DNA of 35,425 bases from Bacteroidaceae bacterium (GTDB lineage: Bacteria; Bacteroidota; Bacteroidia; Bacteroidales; Bacteroidaceae), in contig JAILFY010000023.1 in the NCBI GenBank assembly GCA_024697285.1, positions 1-35,425 on the forward strand, given 5' to 3'. Position 1 is the first letter of the stretch. Every line of letters starts with the position of its first letter. Below, one piece after another: positions 1 to 6,349 of the stretch. The translations under genes and the position numbers were made by a program. The notes beneath the pieces are model-generated. The model did no database searches. It was not told the origin of the DNA and saw only the letters and a list, made by a program, of their open reading frames with translations.

Positions 1-47
1 GAAAGAAAAAATGGGTGACAAAACGTCCGAATGATAAACTTTTGCAC

Positions 48-55
48 TACTTTTG
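48..55 (+). promoter_or_regulatory. Possible -7 element for the HtrA gene
   Basis: TACTTTTG fits the Bacteroidetes -7 consensus TAnnTTTG. No TTTG lies at the usual -33 distance, so the call is weak. It would give a leader of about 100 nt for the protease gene. Confidence 0.35.
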
Positions 56-63
56 TGTCCGAA

Positions 64-90
64 ATGATGAGAACAAGAGATTCTCGTCAT
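64..90 (+). promoter_or_regulatory. Hairpin in the HtrA 5' leader
   Basis: ATGATGAGAA pairs with TTCTCGTCAT over 10 bp (one G-T pair) around a 7-nt loop, CAAGAGA. No T-run follows, so it does not look like an intrinsic terminator. It could be a 5' stability or regulatory element of the protease mRNA, or an inverted-repeat operator. Function is not shown. Confidence 0.4.
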
Positions 91-159
91 GGAAACAAAG
101 CCATCGACACATAAGAGAACTCAGACAACCAACATTAATAATTAAATTATACTACCAAA

Positions 160-1713
160 ATGACACAAAACACTAAGAAATGGCTTGGCGCAGCTGCGCT
201 GGTGCTGAGCAGCAGTGTACTTACGGGCGCCGTTATGCGTGCAGGTTCCCGTTCGGCTGCAAATGACTATTCAGACAATGGCTTCTTCGGTGCCCAGCCC
301 GCGTCGCTTCAGATGCCCAACGGCGCTGCTGCCACTGCGGCTGCAGCTCCCTCCGGTCTGGTGGACCTGACTACGGCTGCCGACAGATCCGTGAATTCCG
401 TTGTATATATTAAGGTGACCCAGAATGCGGTGCGCCAGCGGGTGCGTGTTCGCGATCCTTTTGAGGATTTCTTCGGAGAGTTCTTCGGATATGGCAACGG
501 AGGACAGAGCCGCGAGCAGGAAGTGGAGACCCAGCCGCGCCGTCAGGGAGCTGGCTCGGGTGTCATCATCACTGCCGACGGATACATCGTCACTAACAAC
601 CACGTCGTGGCTGGAGCCGACGAGATTCTCGTGAAACTGAATGATAACACGGAGTACAAAGGTCGCATCATCGGACTGGACGAGACCACCGACCTGGCCC
701 TGATAAAGGTGGAAGCCACGGGCTTGCCTGCCATTACCATTGGGAACTCGGATGACCTTCGCGTGGGAGAATGGGTGCTGGCAGTGGGCAACCCCTTCAA
801 CCTCACCTCCACCGTCACAGCTGGTATCGTCTCTGCCAAAGCCCGTTCCCTCGGAGCCAATGGCGTAGAGAGTTTCATCCAGACGGATGCAGCCATCAAT
901 GCCGGTAATTCCGGTGGTGCGCTGGTCAACGAACGTGGTGAGCTGGTAGGTATAAATGCTATGCTCTACAGCCAGACCGGCAGCTATTCGGGCTATGGTT
1001 TTGCCATCCCCACTTCCATTATGAACAAGGTCGTGAAGGATCTGAAGGAATTTGGAATCGTTCAGCGCGCCCTCTTGGGAGTGAGCGGTACAGATGTCAC
1101 TAATTATATCGACAGCGAAAAGGCTAAGGGCAACGAGGTGGATTTGGGAACCACTAAAGGTATTTATATCCACAGCGTGGAGGACAATTCCACGGCCGCA
1201 GACCTCGGTCTGCAGAAAGGCGACGTCATCACCGCCATCAATGGCAAGGAAGTCATCAAAATGGCAGAGTTGCAAGAGGCTCTGAGTCAGCACCGTCCTG
1301 GCGACCAGGTACGCATCACTTTCATCCGTGGCAAGAAGAGTCAGACGAAGTCTGCTACCTTGCGCAACGCACAAGGAGGCACCGACGTGATAGAAGAAGT
1401 GGACATCGACCTCTTTGGGGCTCAACTGAAGCCGCTGAGCGATGAACTCAAGCGCCAACTGGCCCTCTCCTATGGTCTGGAAGTCGTGGCTCTGAAGAAT
1501 GGCAAGATGAAAGATGCCAACATCACGAAGGGTATGATTCTGCTGAAGGTCAACGACAAGGAACTGCGTACGGTGGAGGACTTCGAAGAAGCCGTGAGAG
1601 CTGCCAACCAAAGCAGCGACCGCACTCTGTGGATTCGCGCCGTGACGCAGAGCGGACGCCGTGTGGCAACAGCCATCACCCTGGGTGAGGAAGATGGCGG
1701 AAAGAAGAACTGA
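160..1713 (+). CDS. htrA: HtrA/Deg-family periplasmic serine protease (Do type)
   Basis: This is a 517-residue trypsin-fold protease-chaperone that degrades or holds misfolded envelope proteins. A hydrophobic signal segment lies at about residues 8-25, followed by a low-complexity Ala-rich linker. The catalytic triad is visible: His148 in TNNHVVAG, Asp178 in TTDLALIKV and Ser251 in INAGNSGGAL. Two PDZ domains follow, at about residues 295-400 and 415-510, the usual DegP/DegQ architecture. A Gly/Phe/Asp-rich loop at about 98-125 (DPFEDFFGEFFGYGNGG) matches the LA loop of the family. It appears monocistronic, because a strong terminator follows at 1753-1802. The ATG at 160 starts directly before the signal peptide. 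Whether it acts like DegP, DegQ or DegS cannot be decided from sequence, but two PDZ domains argue against DegS. Confidence 0.96.
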   Translation: MTQNTKKWLGAAALVLSSSVLTGAVMRAGSRSAANDYSDNGFFGAQPASLQMPNGAAATAAAAPSGLVDLTTAADRSVNSVVYIKVTQNAVRQRVRVRDPFEDFFGEFFGYGNGGQSREQEVETQPRRQGAGSGVIITADGYIVTNNHVVAGADEILVKLNDNTEYKGRIIGLDETTDLALIKVEATGLPAITIGNSDDLRVGEWVLAVGNPFNLTSTVTAGIVSAKARSLGANGVESFIQTDAAINAGNSGGALVNERGELVGINAMLYSQTGSYSGYGFAIPTSIMNKVVKDLKEFGIVQRALLGVSGTDVTNYIDSEKAKGNEVDLGTTKGIYIHSVEDNSTAADLGLQKGDVITAINGKEVIKMAELQEALSQHRPGDQVRITFIRGKKSQTKSATLRNAQGGTDVIEEVDIDLFGAQLKPLSDELKRQLALSYGLEVVALKNGKMKDANITKGMILLKVNDKELRTVEDFEEAVRAANQSSDRTLWIRAVTQSGRRVATAITLGEEDGGKKN

Positions 1714-1752
1714 CGCCCTTCTGCAAAGAATGTGCCAAAACGCATGATTTCG

Positions 1753-1802
1753 TGCGAGGATGCAAAGAAAGAGGAAAAACTTTGCGTCCTCGCATCTTTT
1801 TC
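1753..1802 (+). terminator. Rho-independent terminator after HtrA gene
   Basis: A 15-bp stem (1753-1767 with 1780-1794, one G-T pair) with a 12-nt A/G-rich loop is followed by TCTTTTTC. It separates the protease gene from the rpoD transcription unit. Confidence 0.9.
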
Positions 1803-1822
1803 GAAAAAATCTTTGAATAATA

Positions 1823-1855
1823 TTTGTGAAAATGCTATAGATAATGTACCTTTGC
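1823..1855 (+). promoter_or_regulatory. Bacteroidetes-type promoter of rpoD
   Basis: TTTG at 1823-1826 and TACCTTTGC at 1847-1855 are 20 nt apart, a good fit to the -33/-7 consensus (TTTG, about 19-20 nt, TAnnTTTG). Transcription would start near 1860, leaving a leader of about 125 nt before rpoD. Confidence 0.8.
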
Positions 1856-1875
1856 AGGCTTGAAAATATTTTTTT

Positions 1876-1980
1876 GCGGTAGTCCCGTTTGACCAAAGCA
1901 GAGAGGAGATGGTCCGCAAGTGTGGCTTGGCCCGAACCCGACCACGCAAGGCAGCAAGAGTATTCATTGAATATACCATA
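1876..1980 (+). ncRNA. Structured rpoD leader, candidate regulatory or SRP-like RNA
   Basis: The leader holds two copies of GACCA (1891-1895, 1940-1944) and one TGGTC (1910-1914) that can pair with either copy, but not both. GTGTGG (1920-1925) can pair with CCACGC (1942-1947). TATTCA/TGAATA forms an inverted repeat at 1961-1973. The stretch CGAACCCGACCA followed by GCAAGGCAGCAAGAGTA resembles the apical domain of bacterial small SRP RNA (GAACC, GNAA tetraloop, GGCAGCAA). However, the expected CAGG on the 5' side of the SRP loop is missing. It is therefore either a divergent SRP RNA or a leader element of another kind. Confidence 0.4.
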
Positions 1981-1998
1981 AAGAATGAGACAACTTAA
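1909..1998 (+). other. Arg/Lys-rich upstream ORF overlapping the rpoD start
   Basis: ATG at 1909 opens a 29-codon frame that begins MVRKCGLARTRPRKAARVF and ends with TAA at 1996-1998, 14 nt inside rpoD in another frame. Seven of its first 17 residues are Arg or Lys. GAGAGGAG abuts the ATG, which is purine-rich but too close for standard Shine-Dalgarno spacing. If translated, it would compete with rpoD initiation. It may equally be a chance frame in a structured RNA. Confidence 0.3.
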
Positions 1999-2845
1999 GA
2001 TTACAAAAAGTATCACTAATCGTGAGAGTGCTTCCCTCGACAAGTATCTTCAGGAAATTGGCCGTGAAGATCTTATCACCGTGGAGGAAGAGGTGGAACT
2101 GGCCCAGCGCATTCGCAAGGGCGACCGGGCCGCTCTGGAGAAACTGACGCGCGCCAACCTGCGTTTCGTGGTCAGTGTCGCCAAGCAGTACCAGAACCAG
2201 GGCCTCTCGCTGCCAGACCTCATCAACGAGGGCAACCTTGGGCTCATCAAGGCTGCAGAGAAGTTCGATGAGACGCGCGGCTTCAAGTTTATATCTTATG
2301 CCGTGTGGTGGATTCGTCAGAGCATCCTCCAGGCATTGGCAGAACAAAGTCGTATCGTTCGTCTGCCCCTTAATCAAGTGGGCTCGCTGAATAAGATCAG
2401 CAAGGCATACTCTAAGTTCGAACAGGAAAACGAGCGCAAGCCCAGTCCCGATGAGCTGGCAGAGGAACTCGATATCCCTGTTGATAAGATCAGCGACACG
2501 CTGAAGGTGAGCGGACGTCACATCTCCGTGGATGCTCCTTTCGTGGAGGGCGAAGACAATACACTTCTCGATGTCATTGTGAATGACGACAGCCCCATGG
2601 CAGACAAAAGCCTGGTCAACGAGAGTCTGAGCCGCGAGATAGATCGCGCACTGAGCACCTTGAGCGAGCGTGAGAAGCAAATCGTGGAGATGTTCTTCGG
2701 TATCAATCATCAGGAGATGACGCTGGAAGAGATTGGCGACCGCTTCAACCTCACCCGCGAGCGCGTCCGTCAGATTAAGGAGAAGGCCATTCGCCGGCTG
2801 CGCAACAATTCCAAGAGCAAACTCCTGAAATCTTATCTGGGATAA
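1985..2845 (+). CDS. rpoD: Primary sigma factor RpoD (sigma-70 family)
   Basis: This 286-residue protein is the housekeeping sigma factor that recruits RNA polymerase to the TTTG/TAnnTTTG promoters seen across the window. Region 1.2 covers about residues 8-45 and region 2 about 50-120, with [24 protein letters not shown] and the DNA-melting segment [13 protein letters not shown]. Region 3 lies at about 130-200. Region 4 lies at about 215-280 and carries the helix-turn-helix [20 protein letters not shown]. Region 1.1 and the large non-conserved insert are absent, which is the normal short form in Bacteroidetes. It follows a dedicated promoter and a long leader. Its stop codon overlaps the next ATG (TAATG), so it is the head of a run reaching mtgA. 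Confidence 0.97.
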   Translation: MRQLKITKSITNRESASLDKYLQEIGREDLITVEEEVELAQRIRKGDRAALEKLTRANLRFVVSVAKQYQNQGLSLPDLINEGNLGLIKAAEKFDETRGFKFISYAVWWIRQSILQALAEQSRIVRLPLNQVGSLNKISKAYSKFEQENERKPSPDELAEELDIPVDKISDTLKVSGRHISVDAPFVEGEDNTLLDVIVNDDSPMADKSLVNESLSREIDRALSTLSEREKQIVEMFFGINHQEMTLEEIGDRFNLTRERVRQIKEKAIRRLRNNSKSKLLKSYLG

Positions 2846-3354
2846 TGAAACGTTTCATCACCATCTTACTGTTGATGGGACTCACGGGTTGTCTCGTGCA
2901 GGCCTATGCAGAGAAAGAGCCCGAGATGAAGCGGGTGTATATCTTCGGCTTCGCCGCTTCGTTCACGGATTCCACGGCCTGCCAGACGGTTGTTCAGACG
3001 CTGGACAGCGCGTGGTTGGACGGACATAAGTTTCTGGTCGACCGTTCGCTCTATGGTTTGCAACTGCAGAACCACATGGAGGACGCTCGGCAAACCAGGA
3101 ACAGCATCTGCACTATCTTCTTCGACACGAATCCCAAGAGGTTGCAGCGCCAATGGCGAAAGGTGCACAAACTCTACGAGAAGAGTCCTGGACTACATTT
3201 CCTGGTGCTGGACGAGGAACAGTTCCGCTTCAAAGCGGAGGAATACAAACCTATTATTATAGAAGACATGCCAGCTGAAGCGACCCCTGCTGCTCCTGCA
3301 GAGAAGGACAGACCAGCCGGTGCGCCCATGGCTCCTCCTCCAGCTAAACGATAG
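2845..3354 (+). CDS. Small putative lipoprotein downstream of rpoD, function unknown
   Basis: I do not recognise a named family. The 169-residue product has a hydrophobic signal segment and a possible lipobox (LTGC, Cys16); an alternative is signal peptidase I cleavage after AYA. The middle, about residues 28-120, alternates predicted beta and helix, with an aromatic VYIFGFAASF start. The tail is low-complexity Pro/Ala-rich (residues 133-169). Its start overlaps the rpoD stop by one base and the next gene starts 2 nt after its stop, so translation is probably coupled. Position in a sigma-factor operon does not by itself indicate a regulatory role. Confidence 0.75.
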   Translation: MKRFITILLLMGLTGCLVQAYAEKEPEMKRVYIFGFAASFTDSTACQTVVQTLDSAWLDGHKFLVDRSLYGLQLQNHMEDARQTRNSICTIFFDTNPKRLQRQWRKVHKLYEKSPGLHFLVLDEEQFRFKAEEYKPIIIEDMPAEATPAAPAEKDRPAGAPMAPPPAKR

Positions 3355-3356
3355 AT

Positions 3357-4250
3357 ATGGCACAATATATTTACAAGGTAGCTCTCCACCGATTGAGGGT
3401 TATCTTGCCCGAAGGTCTCGACCCCACCTCCATCATCCCCTCTTTTTCTCCCTTTGTGTGTGAGGAGGAGGGGGATGTTCTTTTCTCTATGCACGTCTCG
3501 TTGGGAACCGCCCCCGCCTTCACGCAGATGGAGGAGATAGGACAGTTCGACTGCGGCGGTGCCAACCATGGTGTCTACTGCGACGCCGAGGGCAGCTATG
3601 CTTTTGAGATTAGTCTGCCGGCCTGCGATGGCGGTCTGCTGAGTTGCTGCATGACTGCATCGCCGGATTTCAGCGTGTGTCGTGCCGTGCTCACCGGCAA
3701 CGATATGCGTCAACATCAGTTTGGACTGAATAATGCCTTGATGATGGCTTACGCCTTTGCTGCGGCCGAACAAGGAACATTGCTTGTTCATGCTTCCGTT
3801 ATCCGACATGCAGGTTATGGTTATCTCTTCACCGCTCCCAGCGGCACGGGCAAAAGCACCCACACACATCTTTGGTACAAGCATATTCCCGGTTGCGATC
3901 TGATGAATGATGACAACCCTGTAGTGCGTTTCGTGGAGGACGAAGTGCGCATCTACGGTTCGCCCTGGAGCGGGAAAACGCCTTGCTACAGAAATATTTG
4001 GGCTCCCGTAGGAGCAATCACACGCTTAGAACAGCGACCGGAGAACACTATCCGAAGAATGGAAGTGGTGGAGGCGTTCGCGATGCTGTTGCCTGCCGTA
4101 AGCTCCATGAAATGGGACAAACGAGTCTATCAGGGCATCTGCAAAACGATAGCACTTGTCATTGCTCATACTCCTATCTACTGGTTGGGGTGTCGCCCCG
4201 ACGAGGAGGCTGCACATGTATGTTTTGACGCCATAAGCGTCCGGAAATAG
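3357..4250 (+). CDS. HPr kinase/PEP carboxykinase-like ATPase
   Basis: This 297-residue protein has a Walker A loop TAPSGTGKST at about residues 159-168, preceded by LLVHASVIRHAGYGYLF, the arrangement of the HPr Ser kinase/phosphorylase fold and related kinases. NDDNPVV at 184-190 is a likely acidic metal or Walker B-like site. YGSPWSGKTP at 200-209 may be a second phosphate-contact loop. The first 120 residues form a separate domain unlike the HprK N-terminus. Relatives of this fold occur next to PqqD-like proteins in peptide-modification clusters, where some phosphorylate Ser of a precursor peptide. Here it precedes a peptidase and a PqqD-like gene, so a kinase role on a protein or peptide is plausible but inferred. 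True HPr kinase is unlikely because the context and N-terminus differ. Confidence 0.8.
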   Translation: MAQYIYKVALHRLRVILPEGLDPTSIIPSFSPFVCEEEGDVLFSMHVSLGTAPAFTQMEEIGQFDCGGANHGVYCDAEGSYAFEISLPACDGGLLSCCMTASPDFSVCRAVLTGNDMRQHQFGLNNALMMAYAFAAAEQGTLLVHASVIRHAGYGYLFTAPSGTGKSTHTHLWYKHIPGCDLMNDDNPVVRFVEDEVRIYGSPWSGKTPCYRNIWAPVGAITRLEQRPENTIRRMEVVEAFAMLLPAVSSMKWDKRVYQGICKTIALVIAHTPIYWLGCRPDEEAAHVCFDAISVRK

Positions 4251-4443
4251 CTTACACCCCCAGATGAAGAAACAGATAGCCTATATCTTCAGATAATAGC
4301 TCTCACTCACAGATGCAGAAACTGATGGCCTATATCTTCAGATAATAGCTTGCACCCCCAGATGCAGAAACAGATGGCCTATATATTCAGATAATAGCTT
4401 GCACCCCAGATGAAGAAACTGATTGCCTATATCATTCATTGGC
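4248..4443 (+). repeat. 49-bp tandem array duplicating a gene junction
   Basis: Three full units plus the start of the peptidase gene form the array. ATGs lie at 4264, 4313, 4362 and 4410, giving periods of 49, 49 and 48 bp. Each unit runs from a TAG stop (the kinase stop at 4248-4250, then the second stop of each TAATAG), through a CTTGCACCCCCAG-like spacer, to ATG plus nine further codons. The fourth ATG is the true start of the peptidase gene. The repeat therefore copies the stop-spacer-start junction itself. Within units 1-2, CTATATC can pair with GATAATAG around TTCA, with one bulged A, so the paired strand contains both stop codons. Confidence 0.95.
4264..4397 (+). other. Three 10-codon decoy minigenes in the 49-bp array
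   Basis: The frames encode MKKQIAYIFR (4264-4296), MQKLMAYIFR (4313-4345) and MQKQMAYIFR (4362-4394), each ended by the double stop TAATAG. They match the real N-terminus MKKLIAYIIH of the downstream peptidase. Stop-to-start gaps are 13-16 nt, short enough for termination-reinitiation. Translation of these peptides is not shown. They may simply be by-products of tandem duplication. Confidence 0.6.
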
Positions 4444-4949
4444 TGCTGACCCCTTTTCGCAGGGCCCAGCGGAAGAAGTATTCCGAGTCAGGGGGCGAGG
4501 AACTTCCGCGCTGGGAACTGCCCAACGACAGTTTTCTGCCGATTATCAGCCGGTATGTGGCAGCCGGAGAGACGGCTACGTTTGTAGTGAAAGGCTATAG
4601 CATGAGGCCGTTCCTGGAGCACCTGCGCGACAAGGTGGAGTTGTCTCCGTGGACTCAGTTGCAGGTGGGAGATGCAGTGTTGGCAGAGATAAAGCCCGGT
4701 ACCTTCGTGCTCCATCGGATTATGTCGATGGACGGCGAAAACCTGATTCTGAAAGGCGATGGTAATATCCGAGGCGTGGAATATTGCACGAAGAAGGACG
4801 TCCGGGGGCTTGTGACGAAATATATCCGTCCGGGTGGTCATGTCCTCCTGGCAAGTGATGCACGCCTGCAACAAAAGATTCAACGATGGAACAGCCTCCC
4901 CACTTTCTTGCGGCGCATGTTCCTCTTTATTTATAAGCAAACAATATGA
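4410..4949 (+). CDS. S26B-like (SipW/Sec11-type) peptidase
   Basis: The 179-residue protein has the signal-peptidase/LexA-like fold. The nucleophile is Ser64 in VKGYSMRPFL. His102 in FVLHRI sits where ordinary bacterial leader peptidases have the base Lys, as in the SipW/Sec11 (S26B) group. KGDGN (115-119) supplies the acidic motif. One hydrophobic segment (residues 4-16) could anchor it to the inner membrane. The ATG at 4410 is supported because the three upstream repeats copy exactly this start region. The stop overlaps the PqqD-like ATG (ATGA). In context with a kinase-like ATPase and a PqqD-like protein, it may cleave a dedicated peptide rather than general Sec substrates; that is inference. 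An S24 label would also be defensible. Confidence 0.8.
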   Translation: MKKLIAYIIHWLLTPFRRAQRKKYSESGGEELPRWELPNDSFLPIISRYVAAGETATFVVKGYSMRPFLEHLRDKVELSPWTQLQVGDAVLAEIKPGTFVLHRIMSMDGENLILKGDGNIRGVEYCTKKDVRGLVTKYIRPGGHVLLASDARLQQKIQRWNSLPTFLRRMFLFIYKQTI

Positions 4950-5212
4950 GAATTAAAGAAGGTTTCGAGTTATTGGATGTCTGCGGTGCCTCGGTTATTG
5001 TGGCCCACGGAAAAAAGAATATTGATTTCTCCAGAGTCATCAATCTCAACGAGACGGCGGCCTATCTGTGGCAAGCAGTGGAAGAACGAGATTTCGACGA
5101 GCAGGAACTGGCTCGCTTATTGTGCCTGGAGTATGAGGTGGATGAGGATGTGGCACTGCGCGATGTCACGAAAATGGTGCAAGAATGGAAAGCGGCAGGA
5201 CTCATAGAATGA
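4946..5212 (+). CDS. PqqD-like protein (RiPP recognition element fold)
   Basis: This 88-residue protein shows the PqqD-family pattern: an N-terminal beta region, INLNETAAYLWQAVE at about residues 32-46, EYEVDEDVALRDV in the middle and a closing VQEWKAAGLIE. PqqD-like domains bind leader peptides of ribosomally made, modified peptides and present them to the modifying enzyme. The start overlaps the peptidase stop by 4 bp, a sign of translational coupling. No precursor peptide, radical SAM enzyme or transporter is evident nearby, so its partner is probably the kinase-like protein, the peptidase or something elsewhere. Length is typical of the stand-alone form. Confidence 0.82.
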   Translation: MRIKEGFELLDVCGASVIVAHGKKNIDFSRVINLNETAAYLWQAVEERDFDEQELARLLCLEYEVDEDVALRDVTKMVQEWKAAGLIE

Positions 5213-5239
5213 TGTCTGTTCTATAAGATATTTTTCTTC

Positions 5240-5932
5240 ATGAAACTTCTTCGTCGTCTCCAGAGGCTGTTGCAGTGGATTGTCATCCTCTTTTTTGCCA
5301 CTTCCATCTCTGCAGTGTTGGCCTTCCGGTGGTTGCCGGTTCCTGTCACTCCGTTGATGCTCATTCGTTGTGCGCAGCAGATAGGAGCAGGCGAACATGT
5401 GCGGTTGCGCCACCACTGGGTACCCCTGGATTCTATTTCCAAGTATCTGCCCGTAGCGGTTATTGCGTCGGAGGATCAGCGTTTCATGGAGCACCATGGT
5501 TTTGATTTCGATGCCATCGGTCAAGCGCTGGAGGAGCGCCGCTCTGGCGGTCGTCAACGAGGCGGCAGCACTATCAGCCAGCAAACAGCAAAGAATGTCT
5601 TTCTCTGGCCACAAGCTTCCTGGCTCCGCAAGGGACTGGAAGCATATTTCACCTTACTCATTGAAGTGTGCTGGAGCAAACAACGGATAATGGAGGTCTA
5701 TCTGAACTCCATAGAGATGGGCGACGGCATTTATGGAGCAGAGGCTGTGGCGCAACTGCATTTCGGCAGGAAGGCAGAGGACCTCACTCGCGCCAATTGC
5801 GCCCTCATCGCTGCCACCCTTCCCAATCCTCTGCGTTTCAGCAGCAAGAATCCTTCTGCTTATATGCTGAGGCGGCAAACATGGATCATGCGGCAGATGC
5901 GACATATTCCCCTCTTGGAAGAGGCCGAATGA
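5240..5932 (+). CDS. mtgA: Monofunctional peptidoglycan transglycosylase (GT51)
   Basis: The protein polymerises lipid II into glycan strands at the outer face of the inner membrane. It is 230 residues, the usual MtgA length, with one N-terminal membrane anchor at about residues 10-29 and no transpeptidase domain. GT51 motifs are clear: catalytic Glu78 in [27 protein letters not shown] at about 107-119, and [20 protein letters not shown] further on. It starts 27 nt after the PqqD-like gene and is the last gene of the rpoD-led run. Beyond shared transcription, nothing ties it to the peptidase/PqqD trio. Confidence 0.95.
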   Translation: MKLLRRLQRLLQWIVILFFATSISAVLAFRWLPVPVTPLMLIRCAQQIGAGEHVRLRHHWVPLDSISKYLPVAVIASEDQRFMEHHGFDFDAIGQALEERRSGGRQRGGSTISQQTAKNVFLWPQASWLRKGLEAYFTLLIEVCWSKQRIMEVYLNSIEMGDGIYGAEAVAQLHFGRKAEDLTRANCALIAATLPNPLRFSSKNPSAYMLRRQTWIMRQMRHIPLLEEAE

Positions 5933-6010
5933 TTTCGTCCCTCGATATAGAGTAGAACTATCATTAGTTCGATTACTAAGCGTGTGCAATTCGACACGTT
6001 TAGAATTATT

Positions 6011-6211
6011 GCTGTCTGGTAAACATGGAAGAAACCATCCTAAGTCCTTGTAACACTTAAGTCGGAAGGCTTTCATGTTTTCGACAAGCCCTCGAAAGTT
6101 GAAGGTCTCTTTTTTCACACGAATGTCCATTAATTAGGGACATATAATGAACCATAAAATAAATATTCATGACCATTACATGTGAAAAAATCATGACCAT
6201 TATATGTGAAA
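6011..6211 (+). repeat. Dispersed intergenic repeat, copy A
   Basis: Positions 6011-6149 match the reverse complement of 21264-21400 (copy C), including a shared hairpin TTTCGA-CAAGCCC-TCGAAA at 6079-6097. Positions 6110-6211 match 9660-9739 (copy B) through TTTTTTCACACGAATG and TTAATTAGGGACATATAAT. Two direct subrepeats of TCATGACCATTATATGTGA occur at 6167-6190 and 6191-6211. No open frame of note is inside. Confidence 0.88.
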
Positions 6212-6287
6212 GTAGATTAGAGTTTACTCGGCACGATCAGTTGCCATCCGCTGCAGGGGCGCAGCACTGAACGAGTCGGAATATTTT

Positions 6288-6301
6288 TTACCGGAAGGTA
6301 A
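6288..6301. other. Small hairpin shared with copy B
   Basis: TTACC-GGAA-GGTAA forms a 5-bp stem with a tetraloop. The equivalent place in copy B reads TTGCC-GGAC-GGCAA (9784-9797). The A-T versus G-C difference preserves pairing. Confidence 0.5.
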
Positions 6302-6349
6302 TACAACCTAATGACCGATTTGAGTTTAAACGATGGCAAGGTGTTTTCC

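Larger units (their letters stand above)
5933..6349. other. Convergent intergenic region with dispersed repeat, copy A
   Basis: No gene is seen between mtgA (+) and the DUF1460 gene (-). The stretch holds small hairpins (GAACTA/TAGTTC at 5955-5970; CGTGT/ACACG near 5981-5998), the dispersed repeat at 6011-6211 and a short hairpin at 6288-6301. The first hairpins may end mtgA transcription, but none has a clear T-run. Confidence 0.7.

Noticed and set aside
1876-1980. Firm annotation as SRP RNA
   Set aside because: The tip motif is only partly present and the two arms do not pair along their length, so it is left as a candidate structured RNA.
271-2043. Long minus-strand frame opposite the HtrA gene
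   Set aside because: It mirrors the codon pattern of a clear protease gene, has no family match and no signal of its own.
3357-4250. True HPr kinase/phosphorylase (HprK)
   Set aside because: The N-terminal domain and gene context differ; only the P-loop fold is shared.
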